A DNA stretch of 47,093 nt from Symploca sp. SIO3C6 (GTDB lineage: Bacteria > Cyanobacteriota > Cyanobacteriia > Cyanobacteriales > Coleofasciculaceae): contig JAAHHJ010000043.1 of the NCBI GenBank assembly GCA_010692425.1, forward strand, positions 1 to 47,093. The letters are read 5' to 3'. The position numbers were made by a program, and so were the translations under genes. Below the pieces are notes generated by a model. That model did not search any database, had not been told where the DNA came from, and worked only from the letters and a program-made list of their open reading frames with translations. Positions 1-7,787 of the stretch are shown in pieces. Every line of letters starts with the position of its first letter. Position 1 is the stretch's first letter.

Positions 1-228
1 AGCATCAACAAATTTTTGGAATTTATTCAAGTCTTTGATTTGAGAAGGCTGAGGTGGTGGAGGGCTACTCATCGGAAGGGTTGAACCTATCGATTCTAGC
101 TGATGTCGCCATTTATAGAGGGTAGTTTTGCTAATATCTAGCGTTCGACTAACTTTACTTATCGACATACCGCTAGTGATTAAATAGAGAGTACGTAGGC
201 GCAAATCCTGAGAGTAAGGGTGAGCCAT
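1..228 (-). CDS. IS630-family transposase, N-terminal part (runs off left edge)
   Basis: The 76 visible codons start at ATG 228 and read to the window edge without a stop. The protein opens MAHPYSQDLRLRTLYL and continues with a helix-turn-helix (SISKVSRTLDISKTTLYKWR) of the kind that begins IS630/Tc1-mariner-type transposases, then a proline-rich linker. The DDE catalytic part lies outside the window. A terminal inverted repeat of the element lies just upstream (269-297), so this is the 5' end of the insertion. The C-terminus of what looks like the same transposase type enters from the opposite window edge. Family assignment is from motif memory only. Confidence 0.75.
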   Translation of the reverse strand, partial: MAHPYSQDLRLRTLYLITSGMSISKVSRTLDISKTTLYKWRHQLESIGSTLPMSSPPPPQPSQIKDLNKFQKFVDA

Positions 229-268
229 AAATAAATCTAGTTTTAGGTGACTCTAGATATATCCTAAC

Positions 269-297
269 TTGTAAGTACCCCAGCGCGCAGCGCTATA
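269..297 (-). repeat. Terminal inverted repeat of left IS630 copy
   Basis: Read on the minus strand from 297 to 269, this starts TATAGCGCTGCGCGCTGG and matches the plus-strand sequence at 46967-46995 at 26 of 29 positions. It lies just outside the transposase start codon. The TA tip fits the TA target preference of IS630 elements. Confidence 0.7.
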
Positions 298-474
298 GTT
301 TCGAAATGCAATCGCTTCGCCATCGAGAGTGCGGCAACAGGGAAGACGAAAATTCGCTAACGGACTAATCACTCTTCTGAAATTTTTGTTGTCACAAATT
401 AAGTAGGACTACCTAGGCGATCTAATGTTATCCCCCTTCTAAGAAACACTCTAAGAAACAGTAATGTTTCTTAA

Positions 475-543
475 AAGGCGATCGTAGCTGCACTTGAAGA
501 AGAAAAACGCCGACAAGCTAAAATGTTTCGTTTGCAGGAGGAA
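475..543 (+). pseudogene. Fragment of a TIR-WD40-type protein (coiled-coil segment)
   Basis: These 23 codons, including EEEKRRQ and RLQEE, match the coiled-coil segment of the TIR-WD40 protein at 42196-46308 (its residues about 633-655) at 18 of 23 positions. A TAA codon lies immediately upstream in the same frame, and the match stops at the terminal repeat of the IS4-like element (549). It is therefore an internal crumb of a paralogous gene, left where an IS inserted or deleted sequence. It makes no protein. Confidence 0.6.
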
Positions 544-671
544 GTTTATACTCAGATCTTGCACCTCATGAGATAAAAATCAAAACCTCGCTGATTTAAC
601 GAAGGAATAAGTGACTCTATTTTCTCCAAAAGAGAAAGAAGTAAAATATGAGGCAAAAGTAAAATTAAAGC

Positions 672-1670
672 TTATTGTCCATAATAACACCAATCTAAAT
701 TTGGGGGATTATCAAAGTATAAATAAACCCAATAAGCTAACAAATAAGAAATTAAAGAAAGAATTAGCCAACGATATACTCCTAGTAGTGTTTTTTGTCC
801 AAAGCGGTGAAGACTAAAACGATGTTTGACAGTTTGAAAAAATCCCTCAATCTGCCATCTACGCTTTCCCCATCGAGAAATGGTTGTCCCTTTCATGGGT
901 TTGGTCGAAATCACAAAACGTTGAATTCTCTTGCCATCTCTTTTTAGCCATACCCATGACAAAAAAACTGGTATATCTAAACCAGTCAATTTTACTTGTT
1001 GACCACGAGTTTTTATTTCAGAAACTTTACGTCCATCGGTTAAAGTTCTGGTTTTAGGAATGCCAACAATAGCGTGGTGATTAAAAGAATTTCCTCGAAT
1101 TTTATCAATGAATTTGATTGTCCCAAAAGCTGTATCACCTAAAACATAAATCGGGAAGGATTTAGTAAGAATTGAAGGTAAAGTGTTAAGTAATTTTTGT
1201 GCTAGTTGAGAGGGAGAAGCAGTTCCTTTACCTCGATAAATGCGAAAGCTCCAAGGAAATCTCCAATTGCCAAGCACTAAGTACATAACCACAACATGTA
1301 AACCTTTTTTATGGTTATAGACTCGAACCAAGTCTTGGAGATGAGGAAATTTACCAACTTTTTCGAGTGTCGTTAAGTCCAGAATGACTTGGAGTGTCGG
1401 TTTTCGTCCTTTTTTTCTTTGAGAAAGAATCAGATTAATCAGGAAGGAGCGAACTCTACGAACTAGAGAACGAGTTGACCATTTATAATGATTTAAAAAG
1501 CGACTAATGGCACTTTCAGATTTAGTAGAACAATGATGAGGAAGAGAATTACCTCGCCCTTCCAGAAATAAACCTAAAAGAGATTATAAGGTTTCTTGTT
1601 GATGAATAGTGGGCATTAATTGTTTCAAAGTCGAGAGGAATTCTTCAACTTGAGGTAAAATCTGATTCAC
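672..1670 (-). pseudogene. IS4-superfamily DDE transposase, interrupted by an in-frame stop
   Basis: Starting at GTG 1670, the frame reads for 28 codons, meets a single TAA at 1586-1584, and then continues without interruption to 672, about 332 residues in all. The reading is coherent on both sides of the stop, so this is a point mutation and not a frameshift. Candidate catalytic residues are Asp in VILDLTTL, Asp in LGDTAFG and Glu in RRWQIEGFFQTVKHRF. The last also has the Lys seven residues after Glu that is expected of the IS4 YREK signature. The downstream 219-residue frame alone (from 1331) would lack the first Asp and be inactive. The gene sits inside the inverted repeats at 549 and 2275. 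Confidence 0.75.
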
Positions 1671-1674
1671 GAGG

Positions 1675-1703
1675 CTAGTTCTCTATTATTTCGAGAGAAC
1701 TAG
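1675..1703. repeat. Inverted repeat between the two divergent IS genes
   Basis: CTAGTTCTCT (1675-1684) and AGAGAACTAG (1694-1703) form a perfect 10-bp stem with a 9-nt loop. It lies between the transposase start and the start of the small plus-strand ORF, so it may be an operator or part of the promoter region. A related hairpin (GTTCTCT / AGAGAAC) lies downstream of the small ORF at 2177-2199. Its loop begins CGATAA, like the loop of the first hairpin read on the opposite strand (CGAAAT). Confidence 0.45.
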
Positions 1704-1735
1704 TTTACCAGATTGAGCATACCTCCTATTCAAAA

Positions 1736-2137
1736 ATGCCAAGAAAAGAAACTGAACTGGAAATCGCTCAAAGAGCAGAACGCATCCAAGCCGCCATTGC
1801 TGAACTCTCCCGCCAAAAGTCGGAAATTGAAGCTAATGGGGAAGTAGCTCCGGCAGGATGTTATGTTGCACGCTATCAAGCCAGAGGACAAAAGCATCGT
1901 TATTGGTATTATCAACTTAAAGCCTCAGACGCAATTTTTTCCAAAACTAATAAGAAGAATGAGTATTCCCGCTTTCAACATTTAGGGAAAGCCGGGAGTA
2001 CTGCACATATAGATGGAGTTTTAGCTGTGGTTAGACGAGTTCAAATTGATGAATTAACTCGAGCCATTGAGGGACTAAAAGAAAGTTGGTCAGATTTGTA
2101 TTGTGATCAAGAAAAAGTTGGTCATCGAGTTGAATAA
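1736..2137 (+). CDS. Small IS-borne protein of unknown function
   Basis: A 133-residue protein starting at ATG 1736. Its first 35 residues are charged and probably form a coiled coil (TELEIAQRAERIQAAIAEL). The rest contains YWYYQLKASDAIF and a FQHLGKAGSTAHIDGV segment. I do not know a function for it. Because it lies inside the inverted repeats and is transcribed away from the transposase, it is probably a passenger or accessory gene of this IS. Its codons near the end (2076-2102) are duplicated exactly just outside the right inverted repeat (2274-2300), which suggests a second truncated copy once lay there. The reading frame itself is intact. Confidence 0.6.
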   Translation: MPRKETELEIAQRAERIQAAIAELSRQKSEIEANGEVAPAGCYVARYQARGQKHRYWYYQLKASDAIFSKTNKKNEYSRFQHLGKAGSTAHIDGVLAVVRRVQIDELTRAIEGLKESWSDLYCDQEKVGHRVE

Positions 2138-2176
2138 ATTATTGATATCCTTGTTTTTTCTTAGTCTTGAGCAATA

Positions 2177-2199
2177 GTTCTCTCGATAAACAAGAGAAC
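2177..2199. repeat. Inverted repeat downstream of the IS-borne ORF
   Basis: GTTCTCT (2177-2183) and AGAGAAC (2193-2199) form a 7-bp stem with a 9-nt loop. It is related to the hairpin at 1675-1703 but in opposite orientation. It could be a terminator or a binding site; no T-run follows. Confidence 0.35.
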
Positions 2200-2293
2200 A
2201 AGCTGTAATCCTCTCTAGACAATAACTTCAACCATCAGTTCTTCTCTCAACTTTTTTTGGTGCAAGATCTGAGTAAAAGAAAGTTGGTCAGAT

Positions 2294-2722
2294 TTGTATT
2301 CTGCTCATCGCGCTCCTCAGCTTCCTGATCCAGATCCACCTCTCCACAATCTACCAGAATCAGAATTCTGGGATGAACTGCGCAAACTTGAGGGAACACC
2401 TCAGGAAGTATTAGAAAATTCCGAACTGAAGCAACTACTTCTTCCTACCCTAAGGGCAGACTTTACTGTTATCGAAACTTATGCTTATGCTGCCGAGCCA
2501 CCGCTAGATTGTCCCATCACTGCTTTTGGGGGTTTGCAGGATAAAAAAGCCAGTTATGACCAGTTAAACCCTTGGCAAGAGCAAACAAATGCAGCATTTT
2601 CACTAAAGATGCTTCCTGGTAATCACTTCTTTCTACACTCTGCCCAGTCACTTTTGCTCGAGTTCCTATCCCGAGACCTACACCAATTGGTCAACGAGGT
2701 AGCCAACCGGGATTTGCTATAG
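2294..2722 (+). pseudogene. Type II thioesterase, C-terminal half only
   Basis: From about 2301 the translation reads as the second half of an external (type II) thioesterase of NRPS clusters, the SrfAD/GrsT family. It contains HRAPQLPDPDPPLHNLPESE, then TPQEVLEN, LRADFTVIETY, PITAFGGLQD and MLPGNHFFLH, with the catalytic-region Asp and His. These enzymes are usually about 240-250 residues. Here about the first 100, including the GHSMG nucleophile, are missing because the IS4-like element and a duplicated piece of it occupy that place. The apparent TTG start at 2294 comes from that duplicated piece. Such enzymes clear misprimed carrier domains, so this is probably a lost accessory of the neighbouring NRPS. 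Confidence 0.8.
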
Positions 2723-2781
2723 TGCTTATTTTATCTCATGTCTGCATAATTGCTTACGATAAAACTAGAGATACCGAAAAG

Positions 2782-2848
2782 TTGAGGGGGTGACAAGCCG
2801 ACTCACCCTCAGACTGGAAAAGCTTGAGCTGGCTTGTTATCCCCTCAA
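2782..2848. terminator. Long inverted repeat between convergent genes, possible bidirectional terminator
   Basis: The arm at 2782-2799 (TTGAGGGGGTGACAAGCC) pairs with 2831-2848 at 16 of 18 positions across a 31-nt loop. It lies between the 3' end of the thioesterase remnant and the 3' end of the MFS gene, where a shared terminator would be expected. No strong T-run is present, so it could also be a mobile palindrome. Confidence 0.4.
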
Positions 2849-2897
2849 GTATTCTCACTAATCCAATAAAATTATTAATAATAAATATCATTTTTAT

Positions 2898-4199
2898 TCA
2901 CCCGTTATTAGTCATATCGTGGTCTGGTAAAGTTTCCTCTACATTCCGCAGCGTTGGGAAGGCATATCCACTCACACCAATTAACACAATGCAAATTGCG
3001 GTGATAACATACAGTAAGGCAATACCGCTACCTGTTCCTGTGCCAAAGATTGGACCAAAAATGGATGCTAAAAGTCCTTGTGATTTCATTGCTGGTTCAA
3101 AAACTCTGTCAGCTAGCGGTCCAGCAATTAAGCTAGCTACCGATCCAATTATCATTCCCGTCGCTTTATCAGCAGCAAAAACCCGCCCCTGAATATGTGG
3201 TGGTACTTTGGTATACCAAATCGCATTGCTAGAACTGAATAACAAGGGGATATTCATAGAGGAGAATAACTGAGATCCAATCCAAATTAATGGTTTTTGA
3301 CCTACACCCAAGACGATTTTGCCTAAGCCAGTACCGATAAAACCAACTAGCATCCCACGAATTCGACGCTTAAAACCGCCCCACATACTTAAGACTAATG
3401 CTCCGATAACACCACCGACTCCAGCCGCCGTCACCACAGCACCTAAGACTTGAGCATTGCCACCTGTACGGGCGAGAATCATGGGTTGATGCAAAGTTTC
3501 TCCTAATTGATGAACAAACCAAAATAAGGAGAAAGCGATGGTCATTGCTAATAAACTGGGCTTGGAAAAGATGTAGCGAAAACCTAAAGCCATCTTTTGC
3601 CAAATCGTCTCACTTTCCGAGTTGGTTGTATCGGTTTCGGAAGGTTGGGGAATTTGAACCAACACTAATGTCCCAATAGCAACAATAAAGGTAGTTATGT
3701 CAATGATAAATATTCCTAATAATCCGATTACAGGATAGAGAGTACCAGCCAAGGCTGGAGCAATGATCGCTGAAGCTTCAATCACAAAAGAACTCATACT
3801 GCTGGCACGAATGTAATGCTGCTTAGATACCATCAAAGCAATTGAAGTGGAATAGGCAAGATTCTGAATATTCCCAAAGCAACCATAGAAACCAGCTACA
3901 GCATAGAGATGCCAGAGGAGTAAATGGTTAGTTGAGTAGAGCAATCCAGTAGTAATGATACATAGAGCCACACAGGTATCACCCCAAATCATCAGGTGCT
4001 TGCGGTTAAAGTAGTCTACAAGAATTCCAGAAAATAGCGACACAAAAATTTGTGGCAGTTGGAAAAAAAAAGTCAGTAAAGCTATGGCTGTTGCTGTCTC
4101 ATTGAATTGCCAAATCCAAAGGAACAGGGCAAATATGCTCATGTTACTGCCAATCCCCGAGATAAACTGACCACTCCAGATGATAAGGAAAGTACGCAC
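2898..4199 (-). CDS. MFS transporter, probable siderophore exporter (EntS-like)
   Basis: A 433-residue, highly hydrophobic protein with about twelve membrane segments. It opens FLIIWSGQFISGIGSNMSIF and has the cytoplasmic loop motif DYFNRKHLMIWGD, matching the DHA3/MFS_3 group that includes the enterobactin exporter EntS. The start is GTG at 4199; two TAA codons lie in frame shortly upstream, so it cannot extend further. It is the last gene of the leftward block, after the FecE-type ATPase, and lies next to a lipopeptide NRPS with a Fur-like promoter. Export of the finished siderophore is the natural role. The substrate is inferred from context; export of another compound cannot be excluded. 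Confidence 0.75.
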   Translation of the reverse strand: MRTFLIIWSGQFISGIGSNMSIFALFLWIWQFNETATAIALLTFFFQLPQIFVSLFSGILVDYFNRKHLMIWGDTCVALCIITTGLLYSTNHLLLWHLYAVAGFYGCFGNIQNLAYSTSIALMVSKQHYIRASSMSSFVIEASAIIAPALAGTLYPVIGLLGIFIIDITTFIVAIGTLVLVQIPQPSETDTTNSESETIWQKMALGFRYIFSKPSLLAMTIAFSLFWFVHQLGETLHQPMILARTGGNAQVLGAVVTAAGVGGVIGALVLSMWGGFKRRIRGMLVGFIGTGLGKIVLGVGQKPLIWIGSQLFSSMNIPLLFSSSNAIWYTKVPPHIQGRVFAADKATGMIIGSVASLIAGPLADRVFEPAMKSQGLLASIFGPIFGTGTGSGIALLYVITAICIVLIGVSGYAFPTLRNVEETLPDHDMTNNG

Positions 4200-4236
4200 A
4201 GCAAAATTGTTGAGTGTTTATTAAAAATATAAGTAA

Positions 4237-4392
4237 TTAATCAGACTTAATAGAATGCAGTCGGCTGTCGAGTAAAATAGTAATTTTAGAAATATTGACT
4301 GGTTTAGATTTGAAATAATCGATATTATCTGTCAACATTTCAATCAATCCCAGATCATCAGACAATGATTTAGCTAGAGATTTATCGACCAT
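4237..4392 (-). CDS. Small hypothetical protein
   Basis: A possible 51-residue ORF from ATG 4392, between the ATPase stop and the MFS start, on the same strand. It reads MVDKSLAKSLSDDLGLIEML and ends in a hydrophobic stretch and LHSIKSD. No motif is recognised and it is not an MbtH-like protein. A purine-rich GGGGGAG lies about 20 nt upstream, too far for a good ribosome site. It may be a decayed gene. Confidence 0.25.
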   Translation of the reverse strand: MVDKSLAKSLSDDLGLIEMLTDNIDYFKSKPVNISKITILLDSRLHSIKSD

Positions 4393-4438
4393 CCAGGCAT
4401 TCCAATTAAATCTCCCCCAATTTTTTTTGCTCTTGTGT

Positions 4439-5218
4439 TCAATCTTCGTTTTTACCTTTCGGAAAGAAGATAATGTGGAGTTTACCCGTGAGCGGATGTA
4501 TCTGCACCTCTGCGTTAACACCATAGATGGTGCGAATGAGTTTAGGACACAGCACCAACTCTGGAGTACCCGCCGCGACGATCTCTCCCTTGTGTAGGAC
4601 ATAGAGACGGTGACAGTAAGCAGCCGCTAGGTTAAGGTCGTGGAGTGCTGCAATGCTGGTTATGCCCAACTCCTTCACTAGTTCGAGGATTTCCAACTGG
4701 TAACGGATGTCAAGATGGTTCGTTGGCTCATCAAGAACAAGGAAACGCGCTTGCTGAGCTAGTGCTCGTGCAACAAGGACTCGCTGCTTTTCCCCTCCAG
4801 AAAGAGAGAGGAAGTTCCGCTGTGCAAAAGCGTCTAGTCCAACCCGCCTCAGTGCCTCCTTGACAATTTGACGATCTTGAGCGGTCTCGCGGTCGAACAT
4901 CTTCTTGTGTGGTGCACGCCCCATCCACACCATCTCCTCGACGGTGAAATCAAACTCTGTTGGCGTTTCCTGTAAGACAACCGCAGTGCGTTGAGCCATT
5001 TCACGGGTACTGAGTTTCCAGACATCCTTCCCGTTTAGGGTAATCAGTCCAGCATCGGGAGCAAGGACACGGTAGATGCACCTCAGCAGACTTGACTTGC
5101 CGCTCCCATTGGGTCCTAGCAGCCCGACAAACTCACCCTCACCCACCTCAAGATTGACTTCTCGGACAATTTGGCTGCCATCAACGCCCCAAGAAACCTG
5201 TTCAACTCGTAACTTCAA
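4439..5218 (-). CDS. Iron-siderophore ABC transporter ATPase (FecE/FhuC type)
   Basis: A 259-residue ATPase that powers siderophore import across the inner membrane. Visible motifs are Walker A GPNGSGKS (residues 35-42), the Q-loop Gln in VVLQETPTEF, the signature LSGGEKQRV, Walker B FLVLDEP with NHLD, and the switch His in ALHDLNLAA. The N-terminal order and spacing match FecE/FhuC/BtuD-type importers. The start is TTG at 5218, overlapping the permease stop as TTGA, which signals translational coupling. It is the third gene of a binding protein, permease, ATPase operon. FecE-type proteins also serve B12 import, but the Fur-like sites and the NRPS nearby favour an iron siderophore. Confidence 0.9.
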   Translation of the reverse strand: MKLRVEQVSWGVDGSQIVREVNLEVGEGEFVGLLGPNGSGKSSLLRCIYRVLAPDAGLITLNGKDVWKLSTREMAQRTAVVLQETPTEFDFTVEEMVWMGRAPHKKMFDRETAQDRQIVKEALRRVGLDAFAQRNFLSLSGGEKQRVLVARALAQQARFLVLDEPTNHLDIRYQLEILELVKELGITSIAALHDLNLAAAYCHRLYVLHKGEIVAAGTPELVLCPKLIRTIYGVNAEVQIHPLTGKLHIIFFPKGKNED

Positions 5219-6351
5219 CTGCCGCTTCCTCCCACCGCCTTATCTTTCCACCGCATCAGCCAGATAAAGAAGGGAGCACCGCAGATTGCTGTGATAATGC
5301 CAATCGGCAATTCCTCTGGGGCTAGGATTACTCGCGCTAAGACATCAGCCCAAATGAGAAAAATTGCACCCATCAGAATGCTCATCGGTAGCACACGACG
5401 GTGGTCTGAACCCACAAATAATCTAACGATATGGGGCATCATCAGTCCCACAAAGCCAATCGCACCACTGACAGCAACCATCACGCCAGTCAACAGAGAA
5501 GTCACTAGGAACAATTGTTTGCGAAAGCGGTTGGTGTTTGTTCCTAAAGTCATAGCCGTTTCCTCGCCCATAAGCAGAGTATTAAGCATCCGAGCTTGAA
5601 GCAGCAGGTAAACTAGACCCACCCCCAAAGTGAGTACAGGCAGAGTGAGGTCAGTCCACTTGGCTCCGGAAAATCCTCCCAACAACCAAAACAACACTTG
5701 TCTTGCCGCCTGACCAGTCCCAGCTTTAATCGTCAAGAAACTGGTGACGGCTGAAAACAGGTAGGACACTGCGACTCCAGCCAGGATTAAACGAGTATTG
5801 GAGATGCCTCCAGACCGCTGCGCTAACAGGAAGACGATGATAAAGGAAAACTGTGCGCCCAGAAAAGCCCCGATGGATAGGGCATATACGCCCAGGAAAG
5901 AAAAAACGCCGAACAGGAGTACCAAAACAGCACCCACTGAGGCACCAGAGGACACACCCAAAATGTAAGGGTCAGCAAGGGGGTTCCGCACCAGCGCCTG
6001 CATAGTCAAACCGACAACAGAAAGACCAGCTCCCACACATCCAGCTAGAAGAACGCGGGGGAAGCGGATTAGCCAAACAATTTGAGCTTGCGCCGGAGAC
6101 CAGTCTTCGCTCTGAGGGGGAAAAATCTTAGAAAGTGCAATCTGCCAGACTCTTAGGGGCTCAATTGGCACTGGTCCAATTATTACAGCAAGGGTGATCG
6201 AGACAACAAGTGTGATTAGCAGGCTGACCATTAGCAAGCGAAAGTGTATCTGCTTTCCTGCCCTGGGTTGTCTGCGGAGTCTTGCAGAAGTAAGTATATT
6301 AGTTTTTTGATGCGATCGCTTGCTTGGTGTCAAAGGCTCTGGTGCGTCCAC
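5215..6351 (-). CDS. Iron-siderophore ABC transporter permease (FecCD family)
   Basis: A 378-residue FecCD-family inner-membrane permease. After a charged N-terminus of about 38 residues come roughly ten hydrophobic segments. Family landmarks include RFPRVLLAGCVGAGLSVVG, NPLADPYILGVSSGASVGA and the coupling-loop region GAIGFVGLMMPHIVR. FecCD permeases work as homodimers or as heterodimers of two paralogs; only one permease gene is present, so a homodimer is expected. The start is GTG at 6351, whose G is the last base of the TAG of the preceding binding-protein gene, and the downstream gene overlaps by 4 bp. The three genes are clearly one transcription unit. Confidence 0.9.
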   Translation of the reverse strand: MDAPEPLTPSKRSHQKTNILTSARLRRQPRAGKQIHFRLLMVSLLITLVVSITLAVIIGPVPIEPLRVWQIALSKIFPPQSEDWSPAQAQIVWLIRFPRVLLAGCVGAGLSVVGLTMQALVRNPLADPYILGVSSGASVGAVLVLLFGVFSFLGVYALSIGAFLGAQFSFIIVFLLAQRSGGISNTRLILAGVAVSYLFSAVTSFLTIKAGTGQAARQVLFWLLGGFSGAKWTDLTLPVLTLGVGLVYLLLQARMLNTLLMGEETAMTLGTNTNRFRKQLFLVTSLLTGVMVAVSGAIGFVGLMMPHIVRLFVGSDHRRVLPMSILMGAIFLIWADVLARVILAPEELPIGIITAICGAPFFIWLMRWKDKAVGGSGS

Positions 6352-7397
6352 TACTGAAACCCCTCTGGATACAATGCCTTTGCCAGTTGTCTGACACCCT
6401 CGGCAGTACTGACCAACGAGACACTGTAGCTGTAGTCGATAACAACAAACTGCTCCTCCTGCACCGCTTTAATCTGCAAATAGGCAGGATTAGATTGAAA
6501 AAACTGCTTCTGTTTTTGTGCTGGTGACCAAGTGGCATCACTGAGTATAATCACCTGTGGGTTACGGGCGATAACATCCTCCCAATTTACTTTGACATAT
6601 GTACCCTCGCCTTCTTCTTGGAATACGTTCTGACCACCTGCCAACTCCAGAATCTGATTGGGAAGACTACCTGGGATAATAGTGTAAGGAGGGTCTTCAC
6701 TGGCATACCAGAAAACCTGCCTGGGGGTTTCTACCTTACCCAACTTGTTCTGGGTTTCTTGGATTTGTTCTTGCAAAGAAGCGATTAACTTCCGCGCTCG
6801 CTCTTCAACGCCAAAAATACGCCCAATGTTACGGATTTCGCTGTAGACGTTTTCCATCGTCTCCATCCCAGGTTTACAGATTTCTCTTGACCCCTGCGGC
6901 GACAAATAAGAGTTTATCCCCAAACTGAGTAAATCTTGACGCCCACTGGTATCCTCCCGACCAAAAGCGCCAGGAAATGATGCATAGACAAAGTCTGGCT
7001 CAGTAGCAAGCAAGACTTCTCGCGAGGGATACTGCTTAGCAAGTACGGGAACTTTAGCATAAGCCTTCTGGTACTTAGGCGGGATTTGATTGTCTAAGTA
7101 GGCTGTACCAACCATGCGGTCTTCTAGTCCAAGGGCAAGCATTACCTCAGTTGCTGGTTGGTCTAAGGTCACTACTCGTTCCGGAGGTTTTTTGTAGGTA
7201 GAATTCATACCACAGTTTTCTATAGTAACTGGGGTGTAGTCAGAAAACCCATTTGAGGCAGGTTCGACATTGGTGAGACTACTATTGACTGTGGGGTTAC
7301 CTTTCTGCTCACTACAAGCTGAAAACATTCCCAGCAAAATAACTCCCAGAATGGCTATACAGCAGCGCCTCATCAAGGTAAAGCAAGGTAATTTCAT
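6351..7397 (-). CDS. Siderophore-binding lipoprotein of the ABC importer (class III SBP)
   Basis: A 348-residue solute-binding protein with an N-terminal lipoprotein signal: basic MRR, a hydrophobic stretch, then FSAC with Cys28 as the probable lipidated residue. The body has the class III pattern: PPERVVTLDQPATEVMLALG, then GRIFGVEERARKLIASL before the long connecting helix, and WEDVIARNPQVIILSD in the second lobe. It would hand ferric siderophore to the FecCD permease. It starts at ATG 7397, downstream of the TonB receptor, from which it is separated by about 390 bp carrying an IS200/IS605-like remnant. B12 or haem binding cannot be excluded by sequence alone. Confidence 0.88.
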   Translation of the reverse strand: MKLPCFTLMRRCCIAILGVILLGMFSACSEQKGNPTVNSSLTNVEPASNGFSDYTPVTIENCGMNSTYKKPPERVVTLDQPATEVMLALGLEDRMVGTAYLDNQIPPKYQKAYAKVPVLAKQYPSREVLLATEPDFVYASFPGAFGREDTSGRQDLLSLGINSYLSPQGSREICKPGMETMENVYSEIRNIGRIFGVEERARKLIASLQEQIQETQNKLGKVETPRQVFWYASEDPPYTIIPGSLPNQILELAGGQNVFQEEGEGTYVKVNWEDVIARNPQVIILSDATWSPAQKQKQFFQSNPAYLQIKAVQEEQFVVIDYSYSVSLVSTAEGVRQLAKALYPEGFQ

Positions 7398-7410
7398 CTA
7401 ATTTCGCGGC

Positions 7411-7774
7411 GGTCAACTCTCGCTTTTAGCCACGAGAGGAAAGCCGCGCCTCCGCATAGTTGTACAATCGAGAGATACCGAAGCGCGAAAACCAAGCAGT
7501 AGGTATCAGCACCTTGAAAACTAGAGTTAGGGGGTTCCAACCAGGAAAGCTTGGCTGGGTAAAAACTCTAAGCAACAAGTACCAAGTCTTACAAGACTCC
7601 GTACCGCAGGGCTTGCGGAATCGGGGCTCTGTAATGGGCCAAAAGTCTGTGGACATGACGTAAGACGGGGACATAGCTAACAATTGTTGGTGGTGTACGC
7701 AGATGTGGACTAAGCTCCAAACCTAAGTCGTGAGTCTTAGGAATCCCGCGCTTTTAGCGCTGGGAGGATGTCAA
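7411..7774. mobile_element. Probable IS200/IS605-type remnant or miniature element
   Basis: The 390-bp gap between the receptor and binding-protein genes ends with a GC-rich hairpin followed by GGGAGGATGTCAA (7745-7774). From memory this resembles the right end of cyanobacterial IS200/IS605 TnpB elements, where the omega RNA is encoded. The other end has a second hairpin, CTCTCG / CGAGAG (7417-7438), preceded by GGTCAA. Both hairpins share the core CGCTTTTAGC. No credible TnpB reading frame remains. It looks like a mini-element or decayed copy inserted in the operon, not a riboswitch. Confidence is limited without a database comparison. Confidence 0.4.
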
Positions 7775-7787
7775 GAAACTTCCTCAA

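Larger units (their letters stand above)
549..2275. mobile_element. IS4-like insertion element with 17-bp perfect terminal inverted repeats
   Basis: The 17-bp sequence at 549-565 (TACTCAGATCTTGCACC) is repeated perfectly in inverted orientation at 2259-2275. Between the repeats lie a transposase gene on the minus strand (672-1670) and a small ORF on the plus strand (1736-2137), divergently arranged. I see no clear target duplication. The sequences on the two sides belong to unrelated genes, a TIR-WD40 fragment on the left and a type II thioesterase on the right. This points to deletion or rearrangement after insertion rather than a clean hop. Confidence 0.7.

Noticed and set aside
611-817. 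68-codon plus-strand ORF
   Set aside because: It lies mostly antisense to the transposase at 672-1670 and has no features.
4393-4602. Upstream extension of the small ORF at 4237-4392
   Set aside because: That part overlaps the ATPase gene in another frame; only the last 51 codons could be a separate gene.
7460-7663. 67-codon ORF in the gap between receptor and binding protein
   Set aside because: No homology is recognised and it lies inside the probable IS200/IS605-like remnant.
7398-7787. Cobalamin-type riboswitch upstream of the binding-protein gene
   Set aside because: I could not find the conserved B12-box-like core; the end hairpin and GGATGTCAA fit a transposon end better.
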